64,000 nucleotides of DNA from Poronia punctata (taxonomy: Eukaryota > Ascomycota > Sordariomycetes > Xylariales > Xylariaceae), in contig MU401479.1 in assembly GCA_022579005.1 (NCBI GenBank), forward strand, positions 69,297-133,296, written 5' to 3'. A model generated the notes under the pieces. That model saw only the letters and a list, made by a program, of their open reading frames with translations. It searched no databases and was not told where the DNA came from. Of the stretch, positions 1-11,636 are shown piece by piece. The first letter of the stretch is position 1. Each line of letters starts with the position of its first letter. Both the position numbers and the translations under genes were made by a program.

Positions 1-1747
1 CCGTCTCCTGCAGACGCCCTACGCTGTGGCAACGGTATATTGCATATAAACAATCGGCTAGTCTAGGTGTGGTTACGACGTGTTGTGAATGGGTGGTGCA
101 AGTTGACAGGTCACACGATGGTCTGGAGGATGGGATGGATAATGCGGATGGGGACAGAAGGCGTCGACTTCTCGTGTTGCTACGCCCCTCATCCATCTTT
201 GTGTATTATTTTCCTCACTTTTGATAATTGCCTTGACGGCTACACCGGGACCGGTCGGCTTACACGGCTCTCTTCGAAACCTTATTACCGACCTCGCACC
301 AGATTTACTTCTTGACGGGCTGTAGCGTCAAACTGGCTTTGGTGGTACGGTCGAAACGTATAACATTGCCGTCTTGACCGTATGACCATTCTTATGGGCG
401 TACCTGGCTGTATCTTATAAGGTCTCGCGTTTCTGTTATGGTTTATAACACAACAAGGCATTTCATCCGACTTGAGGAACCTACCCCCTATTAGACCCCA
501 GCGTGTATCGTATTTCTCATCCTCATACTCTGCTGAACAAGCTGAGACCTGCCCGTCATCCTCCATGCTCTCCAACCTAACCTACTTTAGTTCATAGATG
601 ACCACAATATAACCGTCGTGGAGCAAAGCCACCCAACCATTTCTCAAATGCATAGTGATGCATAAGATGCAGTAGTGTGCAGCTACCAGTATGTTGAGTG
701 GACTGAAGGTAGGCTGGGGCGGATTCAGGAGGTTGTGGATTGCATGTTGTCGATAACGATGGTATTCTCGTTGGCGGACACAAGACCTCGCCATGCTGTT
801 CTAGCCCTTCTCTGATTCGATAGTCACGATCCCCTTTATACATAGTACCTGCCCCCCGCCACACTTTCCACCATCCTTCCACTCTGTTTCCAAATTTGAA
901 CGTTTTAAATCTTCAAGGGCTCCAAAACTGGCTAGCCACATATGTCGTACCTAACTTAAAATGCAGCCTACTGCATGCGACCGAGCCTAAAATCAAAAAT
1001 ACACCCCAGAATCTGCAACTGCTGACTTGTCTAGCATGTCCAAGTGCCCATCAAAAAGGCACTGTTGGTTGTGTAATACCTAAACCCACCTGCCCATTGA
1101 TTGTACCTTGCGCTCCCGCTCCCGCCCAAGAGCAGGGGAAAAAGAAAAGGGCTATACATGACGGACGTACTTGCCTTATGTACTCCAAGTCTTTTAGTGC
1201 AGTCGCTTCCTGTGTGCCTCTGTGCCTGTGTGACCCGGCGGCCCAGGGACTTTACTCTCCGGCTATCGTGCATTGATGGGGTGGGTCGACTTTTGGGGTT
1301 TTCCGTCCGTTTCGAGACTTTGCGATTCTTGACCGCCTCGTCACAAAGCCCCGAACGCGACGCTCCCCCCGTCCCTTTGCGACTTGCGCCATAGATAGTA
1401 GTCCGGGTCTCTCCAAGTCACGAGCTTACATAGTAAGTTTGTTTTATTTGCAGTCGTCTCCGGATATTTGGGGCTACGTAATTGGAGAGAGAAGCCGGGA
1501 GGAAAAAAGTTTTCTCCCCATCTTTTTGCGGGAAGGTGAATTAATTGATTATTATCGCAATAACCTATTCGCTCACCGCTACCATTTAGAAAAGCAAAAT
1601 ATTTGGAGAAAAGGGAAAGAAAAATTACGCAGAAGCCGCATAAGTTAGAGATTTGAGAGAGGGGGGAAAAGAGTAAAACGGAGAGAGGAAGGCGGGTTAC
1701 CGAGGATGCTAGGAAAGCTCTACGACGAAAAACTCGGCGTATCTGCA
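1..1747. other. intergenic region upstream of UTR4
   Basis: I see no supportable gene here. The open frames are short and overlap on both strands, with no recognisable domain. The last few hundred bases should hold the promoter and 5' leader of the UTR4 gene that starts at 1748. No clear TATA element is evident. Confidence 0.6.
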
Positions 1748-3050
1748 ATGGCTGCATCGACTAGTCCAGGTGTCAAGGTTGTCTTACTGGACATTGGTAA
1801 GGAAACTAACCTAACCACCTCCTTTCACTCCACGCTCTCACCATTTCGTACCACTGTTCAAACCAAAGGGGATCACCTGCATTAGCCCGGAGAGGTTGGC
1901 TAATGGGATTGCGAACAGAGGGCACTGTTTGTCCAATCTCCTTTGTCAAAGATGTCTTGGTGAGGCCCGGCTCTTTTCTTTGCATCTCTGCATCTCTGCA
2001 TCAATCAAATTGGAATTGGAATCGAAATCGTTGCCCTGTTGAGCTTGAGCTTGAGCATGAGCACACCGATGTCCACGGGCGAGAGAGCACCTCCACGCGT
2101 TTGTTTCTCTGCCAGCACCCCCCGCGCGAATGTGGTCCTTCGCATTCGCCACCTCCCCCGGCACCGGCTTCCACGATGAGTAGGTTGATGCGGCGATCAG
2201 GGTAGACTACGGTCGTCGCGATAGTCGTGGTCTGCCGTAGTTCCGGGCATTGGTCTTATCTTCCTTTCTCGGGGACAAACACTTCATCACAGGTTGCGCA
2301 GTGCCGATCGTTCGGTTTATCGCGTACTGTCATTTGTTCACCATCTCGCCGTCTCTTGGCGCGATATGTCTCCGCAGGATACTACCCTACAAAGACCCAT
2401 GGGCTGATGCGTCATTCTAGTTTCCTTATGCATTAAGAGTCCTTCCCCAGACTCTAGAGGCCCAGTGGGATAGCCCAGCCTTTGCCAAGTATAGAGATGC
2501 GTTCCCTCCGGAGTACTCTTCATCCAGGGATGAACTGGCCGCTCACGTACGGGGCCTGATGGCCAAGGATGTGAAAATCGCATACTTGAAGAGTCTCCAA
2601 GGATACTTGTGGGAAGAGGGCTACGCTTCCGGCGATTTGAAGGCTCCCCTGTTCCCCGACGTAGCCGCTAAGCTCTCGTCATGGCACAAGAACGGGCTGG
2701 AGATAATGATTTACTCTTCCGGCTCCGTCCCGGCACAAAAGTTGCTGTTCAAGCACACCAACGCCGAGCCTTCGGATCTGACGCCCCTTATCTCGGCCTG
2801 GTTCGATACCGTCAACGCCGGGCTGAAACAAGAGATCAAGAGCTACCAGACCATCAGGGAATCCCACCCGGATATCCCTTCTGAGCAATGGCTCTTTCTC
2901 AGCGACAACACTAAGGAGGTTGATGCGGCGATTGCCGCTGGAATGCAGAGCATGGTCGTGCAGCGACCCGGTAACGCCGAGCTACCCGATGAAGTACGGA
3001 AAAGACTCAAGGTTATAGAGTCGTTTGATACTCTCGGAGACAGCTTGTAA
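1748..3050 (+). CDS. UTR4: enolase-phosphatase E1 (methionine salvage)
   Basis: Exons 1748-1796, 1919-1959 and 2421-3050 give 239 aa, the usual size for the family. The enzyme acts in the cytosolic methionine salvage pathway. It enolises and dephosphorylates 2,3-diketo-5-methylthiopentyl-1-phosphate to the acireductone. HAD-superfamily motifs are visible: DIEGT near residues 15-19 (nucleophile Asp15, split by intron 1), YSSGS (motif II), the Lys in QEIKSYQ (motif III) and LFLSDNTKEVDAA (motif IV). The join KDVL|FPYAL restores the conserved stretch after the catalytic loop. Intron 1 (122 nt) is phase 1 and intron 2 (461 nt, long for this organism) is phase 0. The start is the first ATG in frame and leaves only a short N-terminus before the catalytic Asp. 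No neighbouring gene shares the pathway. Confidence 0.95.
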
Positions 3051-3834
3051 CTCGGGTTCGATGTATATATGCCTAGATACTACCTATCAAGCTGAAGAAA
3101 AAAACGCTCAACATAAACCATACACCCCCTTTTCTGCCTTGCCATTCTGTTCTTCAAAGCTTCGTTGTTCGTTGTATCCAATCTCAGATGCGCCTTTAAA
3201 TATAGGTAAACATACTATATGGTAAGACTGTTATCATCATCACTGGGTGATATCTCGTTTCGTTCTCGTCTCACCTTTGGAATACGTGAAACCGGTGTTT
3301 TTGCCCGGGTTACATATGTTGTCTGTTACAATACACGTTACCCTCGCTACCTATCTGCATGTACATGCATACATACCTATTACCCAACATAACAAGACAA
3401 GCACCTATGATCTAGACTGGCAATAACGATATTTGCCCCCTCCCCTCTCTTTTTTTTTGCCCCTAGGTCCTACACACGATGTACCCACGGCTTACTCGTA
3501 ACGTCCCTCATAATGTTATCTACCTACATACCTTCTTTAGGCACCATCTAGGTTAGATCTTTGCAGCAAGTCACTGCAATAACTCCTGTGTTTTTTTTAT
3601 ATACATCTTCTGTTCCTCTTATACTCCCCATATCTATCCAGCCAAGTTGGTCCTTAGGGATTGTGTTCTAGGTATTACCTATCTTATGCCTGTCACAGTT
3701 AAAAGTCCAAAAAGTTCTGTATATATATATATTTAGCTCGACAAGCGCCGCGAGGGAATCAATTCAATCCCAACCCAACAAAAAAGAACCACTCACCCTC
3801 CCACTTCCTTATATCAAAGGGAAAGGGGGGAGGA

Positions 3835-3850
3835 GGGAGGGAGGGAGGGG
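3835..3850 (+). repeat. G-quadruplex-type (GGGA)n tract
   Basis: Four runs of three or more G are separated by single A residues, the pattern of a very stable parallel G-quadruplex. It lies about 0.8 kb downstream of the UTR4 stop codon. Confidence 0.8.
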
Positions 3851-4102
3851 TTATACATGCGCTCGAATTTTATTTAGTCCGATTAAGTAGGTAAATACCT
3901 AACCTAGGTACTTGAAGATATATTTCCATCTATCTATACGTGATGGGCTCCATCCGGCAGACCCCCCCTATTCATCACGATCCATCCGCCCTCCCCCTCT
4001 CTCTCACACACACACAATACGATTAATTGCCCAGACAATATCGAATCGAATGATTCCGGACACTTAATCACACACCATCATTGCCCCAGCTTCGGTAGGT
4101 TA

Positions 4103-4130
4103 TATGTATGTATGTATGTATGTATGTATG
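4103..4130 (+). repeat. (TATG)7 microsatellite
   Basis: Seven perfect TATG units read directly from the sequence, the first of a run of different microsatellites in this gap. Confidence 0.95.
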
Positions 4131-4200
4131 CAGTAAGAAAGCAAGAAACAACAATCCCAAATATATCCTTCCAGCGTCACGTCACGTCACACGACATCAG

Positions 4201-4229
4201 TTCGGTTCGGTTCGGTTCGGTTCGGTTCG
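4201..4229 (+). repeat. (TTCGG)5 microsatellite
   Basis: Five perfect TTCGG pentamers plus a partial sixth unit. A short GTCAC repeat lies just upstream, around 4173-4190. Confidence 0.95.
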
Positions 4230-4276
4230 TCCGGATCTTGCCTGCCTACCTGCAGTCATTTCCCCCGGCTTTCTAG

Positions 4277-4300
4277 ACTTACTTACTTACTTACTTACTT
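4277..4300 (+). repeat. (ACTT)6 microsatellite
   Basis: Six perfect ACTT units, 48 bases after the TTCGG array. Confidence 0.95.
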
Positions 4301-4370
4301 ACCTCCCTCTCTCTCTCAAGTACGAGTATGTGTGTATGATCAATTTATTCGTTTATCCTACACACACCAT

Positions 4371-4390
4371 CCCATCCCATCCCATCCCAT
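4371..4390 (+). repeat. (CCCAT)4 microsatellite
   Basis: Four perfect CCCAT pentamers with partial units on both sides. Confidence 0.95.
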
Positions 4391-4510
4391 CCTGGCTGTA
4401 CGTGTATTCAACCTCCCCCCTCCCCCCTCCTCCTAGGATACACATTGACCAAGGAAACAAGCAAGCATAGGTACAAAAGCGACGTCCATCCATCGCTTCC
4501 TATCCCTAGA

Positions 4511-4513
<3 letters not shown>

Positions 4514-4543
<30 letters not shown>
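4514..4543 (+). repeat. (AG)15 microsatellite
   Basis: Fifteen perfect AG dinucleotides, the last of the microsatellites grouped between 4.1 and 4.55 kb. Confidence 0.95.
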
Positions 4544-4546
<3 letters not shown>

Positions 4547-5530
4547 TTATTTAATACAGACCAACCGTCGTCTCTCATATCTTGAAGCATACAAAAAAAA
4601 CAGAGGGGAAAAAAAAAGCTAACCTCAGAGATGATTCTATTCCGTATTACCTACTACATGTAGATACCCAAGGTAAGCATCTGTCTTTTCGTTATATATA
4701 TATATTTTTTGTACAAGTACTGTACATTGACAATATGTAATACAAGCTACCTAGCCAACCGACTATCACCTAAGATAGATGTTAAAATACCTACTACTAG
4801 CCAACAACCATCCAGCCAAGTAAAACCACAATGCACTATATGGTAGCACGTAAGAGACAAGGAGATGCGCGTACCAAGGCTGTCTCTACCTGATGTATCT
4901 TCCTACTAACATACACATGCATACACCTTTGGACAATGGAATAAAAGAGGGCCATATGTTATATTATGTACCTACATTTGCCGGCCCTCTGAGGCATACC
5001 TCGGACTGGTTTGTGGTTGTAGCAATAATCAGACATGCACAGCAAAACATCACCAGGAGGTGCTAGCCCAAAGGCGGGCAGAAAAGACAGAATAAGAGAA
5101 TGACAATATTGAGTAACGATGAAGAAAGCATCGCTCCCACTCAATTTTCGCCTCTATTATGTATACAGGGTATCAAAAGGGGGTCAGCCTCCCTTCTTCA
5201 GCCTTTTGTGGGCTGGTCACATAGGTTATATGAGCGTAAAGGCAAACGCAAACCTAAACCGAAACCGAAACCTGAGAAAAAACACCGCCTTCCCGTGCTG
5301 TATTTGGCCATAGTCAGGTCAACTATAACGGTCAAGGGGCTTGGGATTGCCACAGTTTTTCTCGTCCTTTTCCGGTCCTGCACCAAACGGGTGCCTCTGG
5401 TACTCCCAATCCATGCAATAATAATTCACCGACCCCGTAGCCGTAGACGCCTTAACAATGCGCTCATTAAGAAGTCAATGTCCCGAAGAAAAACAAACAA
5501 GTGGCCCATCATCATCCAGTTTCCCTGGTA

Positions 5531-7362
5531 TTAAACGAATATACCCACCCATGCTGCCTTGGCGCTGACATCTGAATCGCAATCCTCGACAGCGCAAATT
5601 ATCTTCTTGCCTCCAGCGGGATCTGGGCGGAAGCCGACCTTCTTGCTCGTCTTGGTCGGCCGGCGGTTATCAAAGCAGCTCTTGCAGTACACCTGAACAT
5701 TCACCCGATTGGTTAGCACACAAACATGGCAGGATGATTTCTCACTCTTTGACTTACATGACCACAAGCTTTAACCGCCCAGAAATGCTGCTCAGCTTGA
5801 GACTTTTTAGCCCGAGATTTCCGGGCTGGCGTGGGAGGTTCATCCTCGCCATCGGGGTCGTATGCCAATTCTTGCTCACAGCTGGGACAGATGGCGACCA
5901 CATCCTCACCAGTATCTCGGCTGAACCCTGGTCTAGCTGGGTCAGGAGGCTGATGTTTGGGTTTGGGCGGTGTGCCCCCCCCTCTCTGCGGCACTAGAGC
6001 GGGCAAGGCGGCAAATGGGTGGGCAGCACCATAATCGAGATTTATCGCACCGAACCCGATAAGCTGATGCTGCTGTCTCTGGTTAGGTGCGGCACCTTGG
6101 GCGGCAAGACGAGGACGAGTGCCTGTGATGACAATGTCGTCATCGCCACGGTTGTTGGGTGCAGCCATTCCGTCGTTCATCAACTGGAATAATGGGAAGT
6201 TGTGAACAAACTGGGAGAACTGGGAGAGGCGGGGTCTCATGGGGTTCCTAGCGTTGTTATTTCGAGAACCGTGCATGCCCTGGTTGCGTTGGTTATGGTT
6301 ATTGTGGTGATTGTGGTTGTGATTGTGATTGTGGTGGCGGGGTTGGGCGTGAGGGTCTGAATGGTGGTTAAACAAAACAGGACGGTTTGAATGGTTGTGG
6401 TTGTTATTGTTGTTAGCATTCCGTCGTGGCGGGGCATTCAAAGACTGTTGCTCTTCCTCGTCATCGGAGCTTGATAGCACAATGACTGGTTGGCCCTCCA
6501 CGTAGCTACCATCACTTCGATTCAGGCGGGGCGGATAGTTCTGCGGCTGCGAGCGCTGTCTTCGTAAGTTGCCTGATTGCGGGCGGTCTGGATCTGGGCG
6601 CCGCATAGCAGCGTCTTCCTCGCCTGTCAGATCTATTATATCCCGAGGCGGCTGTCGACGTCCTCTATCCTGCTCTCCACGGCCGCCCCCGAATCTATTC
6701 CCGTGTCTTTCCATTTCAACTTGTACCAACTGATCTCTTTCTCTTCCGTACCTTTGCTGGGGCACACCAGCCCCACGGGAAGGGCTACGGCTACGGTCGC
6801 GGCGTGGATACTCCATGGGCGAAGGAGAGCGCATGTCCCACTGAGGATCGAGGAGGGGGGGAGAGCCTAACTGGTGTATCAAAACACGTTGTATAGCCTC
6901 AAAGTGGTTTTCGGCCTCAAGACGAATGAGTTCGCCTTCAAGGTCCTCTTCCTCATGGAAATGGTCGCCAAATGCGTCGTCAAAGTCGAGGTCAATAGCC
7001 ATACCACCCTGAAGAAATTCACCCAGGTGTAACGCGTTGGCCTGCCCCCAGAGTCTTCTTTGTTGTTCAAACGCGTTACCATCGTCGGGGTCGGCGAAGT
7101 CTTCCTCTTCATCTAAATCCTCGTCCAAGTCCTCGTCATCGATTTCCTCTTCGTCCAGTTCCTCGTCTACGTCTTCGTCTGTGCTGGAATTGTCCTGGGT
7201 GTCGGAACCCCCATCGGTGTCGTCCTCAGAGTAACCCTCAGAGTAACCGGGATGAGGTGGCGGGGATTCAGGGCCTGCGGCGAACTCGAACTGGTCTGCC
7301 CATGGAGGAGAAGACAGTGGATCGGGCGAGTCGGGGAGATCAGAGTCGGCAACCTCAGACAT
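5531..7362 (-). CDS. RING-type protein with SUMO-interaction motifs (putative SUMO-targeted ubiquitin ligase)
   Basis: Exons 7362-5758 and 5692-5531 give 588 aa. The N-terminal third is very acidic (Asp/Glu runs around residues 46-95). An Asn/His-rich low-complexity tract lies near 316-360. Three hydrophobic cores next to acidic residues look like SUMO-interaction motifs: IIDLT at 242-246, VIVLSSSDDE at 293-302 and DDDIVITG at 407-414. The C-terminus holds a RING-like zinc module, with Cys492 and Cys495, Cys533 and His535, Cys538 and Cys541, and Cys568 and Cys573. The only intron (65 nt, phase 0) falls inside the RING just after His535, so splicing is needed to complete it. SIMs followed by a C-terminal RING are the layout of Slx8/Rfp/RNF4-type ligases, which ubiquitylate SUMO-modified nuclear proteins. 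The architecture is seen; the ligase role is inferred. A generic nuclear RING protein is the alternative. Confidence 0.8.
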
Positions 7363-9154
7363 GATAATGGTAGGTATAGAGAGGTATGGTATTTATAAGG
7401 GACTTGTGGGAATCTAAATGCCAAAACTTGGTTAGTTAGTGGGCTGTTTGCTCTAAACGGTGAATCCACGCGGTGTTTTAGCTCCTAGATTGGCCCCATC
7501 ACTCCAGTGGCGGCGAGGAACTTTAGTCATTTGACACCTGCTCTAATCATATTGATATGACAGCATGCATCGCTTGCACCACCGGAGACGACAGGGGGGG
7601 TTTGGGAGATGAGCTTTGTCAGGGGGAGGTATGGTAGGAATGACAGGTGAACAAAACATACCTCCTCAGACTACATGTAGCATCTCGTATGTATGTTGCT
7701 TGTTTGGAGGGCAGAATTGTTTTGCTGCGGCCGCGATTTTGCCACTTGCCGGCGGTAGAGGATGTCCTACGTCGTGGCAGGTCAGGTAGGTAGGATTGGT
7801 GGTATGAAAAAGAGTACCTATCTAAACTTAGGTTGAAAGGGACCCGAAAAATAGGATGACCCGGAATTAAAGCAACAACGACGCATCAGCATGTGTATAG
7901 GCTTAGCGTAAGCTGCCCAGTAGAAGCAGGTCGGAGAAGGCAGTGAACAAACAGCCTTAAAACCGTATGTTGCCAATAAAATATTAATTTTTGCCGGTAT
8001 GGTTGTTTGCTGTTTGCACCATCACACAAGGTTTTTACCCGTAGATACACGGTAAATACTCTAAATCCACCCAAGGTCAATGTGCTCAATGCCCATTGTA
8101 CTGCAATGTTCAATGCTCAGATGAGCTTATGGTAAATACAGTATTCAAACTTCAATGATATTAGGTACTGTGTATCACTTTACATTGGACATGCGACATT
8201 TGACATTCAAAGTTCAATGCTGTTGACATGGGAATCCCTACTGGGAAGATTGCTGTACCAAGAATACATGAGGTACATTGCAGCTGCCTTACAGTGGGTC
8301 AATACCCAACACTTTGAATGTATCTCTTGCACATTGCCCAGCCTATTGACAGCACAAGTACATAATGATGTATGATAAGATACATTATGGCGTGACAAGG
8401 ATGTACCCAAGTTAGTAAAGAATTCTTGGGCTCTTCCCGCTTTAAAGTTTACATTGAAGAATCCATCCCTGTGAGGTCTTCCTCAAGCCGTGGTACAAGA
8501 TAAACGACGACGTCAATGCTCTTCCTAAAATTTTACAATAAGAGTCAATAGACAACAATCCATACATATGTATATACGGCACTGCCTAAGAACACCATTA
8601 AGTTACAGCTTAATCCTTCAATTCGGCCACATATTAGTACAGAATATGTACACATCTAGCAGCAAGGTATGTTCTACAGCAAACTGAAATCCTGCATGCT
8701 GTTGCAGACTATCTACAAGTACAAGGGAGCCCTTCTCATCATTTCCTTCATTTAAGAAAAGAAAATTGAATGGACTGATCACAACCCAAGAGGTTTAAAA
8801 CAAGCCACCAATTTCCAGCTTTATATCGCAACCGGTTAAGGATAGGATAGATATGGCTGAAAGGTGTTCAAAAATAGAACACAAGTACTCACGCTACAAT
8901 ACAATTATTGTACTTTCCTACTCTTCACTTGCTCTTATAACAATATATACAAGTTAGGATTCCCCCCAAGGAATTGGCTTCATGCACAGCTTAGAAATAG
9001 AAAGAATTCAGGTATCGTTCACATCCTATGCTGTACGAGTACACTTGTAGTAAATATATATCATTTGCTTTGCTCTTATCCCGCCATAGGTGGCTGCCTC
9101 CTTGCCCCTCCATCACCAAAGTAATTAGGTTATATGCTTTCCTTTTACGCATCA
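7363..9154. other. intergenic region: promoter of the RING gene and 3' flank of PRP19
   Basis: I see no gene in this 1.8 kb. The part near 7363 should hold the promoter of the minus-strand RING gene. Between about 8078 and 8520 the pentamer CAATG or its complement CATTG occurs about 13 times, far above chance for so short a stretch (see findings). Confidence 0.6.
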
Positions 9155-10784
9155 TCAAGACTCGCTGGGTCCTCCAAGCACGTTGATGACGCCCTCGCCA
9201 TTCAACACGAGTAGCTTGTTCGCATTTGTACCCCACGCCACGCTCACAGCATTGTTTACCGCTGCTCTCAGGGGCTCGGTCCAGGATTTGGCGCTCTTGT
9301 TGAACTGTTGCACCGTCACCCCTGTGGGGCCCGCCGTGGCCAGGAACTGCTGTGAATAATCCCATGCCAGGTGGTGCACCGCACTGCCAATGTCGAGCAC
9401 CTTGGCTAGTGCCGCATCGCCCTCTTTCCGTAGGTCGAAGATAGTGACTGTGGTTTGGCCCTTGGCTGTGGCCGCGAACCAGAAGCCGTTCTCAGAGAAG
9501 ACAATGGATTGGATAGGGGCGCCTAGGGAAAAGGCTGCGGCCTCCTCTCCCGTCTTAGTCATGAAGAGTTTGATGGCGCCGTTGTCTGTACCAGCTGCGA
9601 AGAGGTGGCCATCGGGGTGGAATGCGCAAGCCGTCAATGCTGCCAAAACAACACCAGTTAGCAATGCCATGTGACATGAAAATCCCATTAGACAAATCAG
9701 ACTTACCAGCATCAGTATAGACCCGAGTCGCTCGTTCTAGTTTCTTCAAGTCATAAAAGACAAAACTCTTGTCGACTCCGATCGAGGCAAGAATGCTCAT
9801 GCTAGGGTGGAGAGCAATGCCAGTCGCTGCCCCAGCATGCTCTGAGAAAGAGACAATCTCCGTGCCGTTTTCAAACACCTTCACTGAGCCCTTGGCCGTC
9901 GAGAAGAAAACTTTGGATCCCGCCCATAACGAGCCTGTTACCGGCTCACCAACTGTGAACTGTCGCTCCAGCGTATCCGCCTCAACAGAGTATATGGCCA
10001 CATCCCCTTCTAACCCACCAACCGCGGCATAGCTTCCGTCGGATGCAAGAGTGGTAGGTCTTGTGACGGGTAGAGAGTTTGCCGTTTGGATGGAAAACGC
10101 GGTAATGTCATCGGGAGTCGTCCAACCCTCGGGGACCGGCCGCTTCTTTCTGCTCTTGGATAATCTGGTAACGAGTTAGACCATTCCGCACTCTTCTTAA
10201 GGGGGATATAGGCTGGGCCGTATTTACCTTGCTTGGGTCTCGTCTATCTCGGTAGATAACTCCTCTGATAGTCCCTCGTTGTCAACTGCCATAGCATCGC
10301 CGTTATTGGGTTCACCGGCTGAGATAGAAACTCGGGAAAGCGCATCACGAGCCTCGTCGCGCTCCCGAGTTAGTCTTGCGATAACTCGGACGGCCGCATC
10401 GTGCTGGTATAGGGCAGTGGCTAGCTCTTCGCGCGTCCGCGTCAGTTGTTCCCTCAAGTTATATGTTTCTAGGGCTAGGGCGTCCCATTCGTTTTGAAAG
10501 GTCGAGAGGAGGGCGGGTATGGAGGTAAGTGTTGGCGGTCGAGGTCGGACAACACGGGCGGACTTGATGGGTAAAAGGTCGTCGAGTGTTAAGTCTTCGC
10601 CCGAAACAGGATCTTTGCCGTTCTCTTCGATATACTTCTCGATCAATCGCTTTTCGAAAACGGAACCGGAGAGCTTGGAAACGACCGGCTCCTGGGGAGC
10701 TTCGCCAGAGACTATGATGCGCGTCAGTAAACCAGATATGGTTTAAAAAAGGGTCGCATACGTGGACTTACGTGCGCACAGCAT
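9155..10784 (-). CDS. PRP19: pre-mRNA-processing factor 19, U-box E3 ubiquitin ligase
   Basis: Exons 10784-10772 (13 nt), 10711-10228, 10164-9707 and 9639-9155 give 479 aa, normal for fungal Prp19. The protein is the core of the NineTeen complex, which stabilises the activated spliceosome, and has ubiquitin-ligase activity in the nucleus. The spliced N-terminus begins MLCALSGEAPQEPVV, followed by KLSGSVFEKRLIEKYI and DPVSGEDL, which is the Prp19 U-box (residues 1 to about 70). A coiled coil follows, around residues 85-130, with an Arg/Glu/Leu-rich tetramerisation segment. WD40 repeats fill the C-terminal half, for example ALTACAFHPDGHLFAAGTDN. The start is fixed by the very short first exon, which encodes only the first four residues plus one base. 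All joins keep phase (1, 2, 1). Confidence 0.96.
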
Positions 10785-11636
10785 CCTCAACAGAATTGAA
10801 TGCAATAATGGTGGCTCTGATATGTTTAGGAATCCTGTAAGCTGTTAATTGCTGTATACTCGTACTTTGGCTGGAGATTGAATCTTTTGACTTTCTGAAG
10901 GTCGCGTTGTAAATCGTTCTGATTGGATAAAATGCTCTGCAAGTAGCGAGTTCACGTCTCGTACCTGTAGTACGGCCCCAAGAGTCAGCCCAAGAGTAGC
11001 AAGGTCAAAAAGGCACCAACATCCATCCATTCTTACCTAAATCAACCGCCAGCCTGGAGAGGGCTGGCAGATACTACTTCGCAGCTGCGCGCGTCTGGCA
11101 TGACTCTCCAGTTGTGCGGAAGGTAGGTAGGTACCTACCTTACCTCCACACCGGAGTTTAAGAGGTACCCCACACGTAGTGGGCGCGTCCTGCAAGCTGC
11201 AGGTACTTTGAATGTCTATACTTCTTCTTCAAGTTCAGCGTTATACCTAACGTCTGGACTCTGACCCCTCCTACGACCTACCACGTTAGACATCACGGTA
11301 TCCGCAATAGAACGTACTTGTATTACAGATCGCGGTGGTCCCCGATGCAAGTGGTTCTGCTACCAGCGGGATTGCGCAACCAAGGTAGAGTACTAAAGTT
11401 GTGATTAATGTACAAAACAGTATAGGTATCAGATAATATATATTTCTTCGTCTCCGAATCTCGGAACAGTGCCTGTTATTTAATCATTCAACCATCCGTC
11501 TTGTTTATCTGTCTGCTCGGGACAACTCGATGACGCGGGAATTACAAAGAGTGACAGATTGACCAAGTGAACCGACTCATCATCAAAACCATTGCCAAGT
11601 ACCTACCTTACCTTGGTATATAAACAACTCCCAACA
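10785..11636. other. divergent intergenic region between PRP19 and the OHCU decarboxylase gene
   Basis: This 0.85 kb separates two divergent genes and should contain both promoters. A TATATAA element lies about 20 bases before the OHCU decarboxylase ATG, and TACC/GGTA tracts occur near 11125-11140. I see no gene. Confidence 0.6.

Larger units (their letters stand above)
3051..5530. other. intergenic region with dense microsatellites
   Basis: This gap lies between the convergent 3' ends of UTR4 (+) and the RING gene (-). It holds no credible gene. It is rich in simple repeats: a short-loop G-quadruplex motif at 3835-3850 and at least five different microsatellites between 4103 and 4543, annotated separately. 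Confidence 0.7.

Noticed and set aside
896..1276. 126-aa open frame upstream of UTR4
   Set aside because: No domain, no ATG at the start, overlapping frames on both strands and no codon-like composition.
5100..5534. 144-aa plus-strand frame next to the RING gene
   Set aside because: Low-complexity Lys/Pro/Arg stretch, no domain, lies in 3' flanking DNA.
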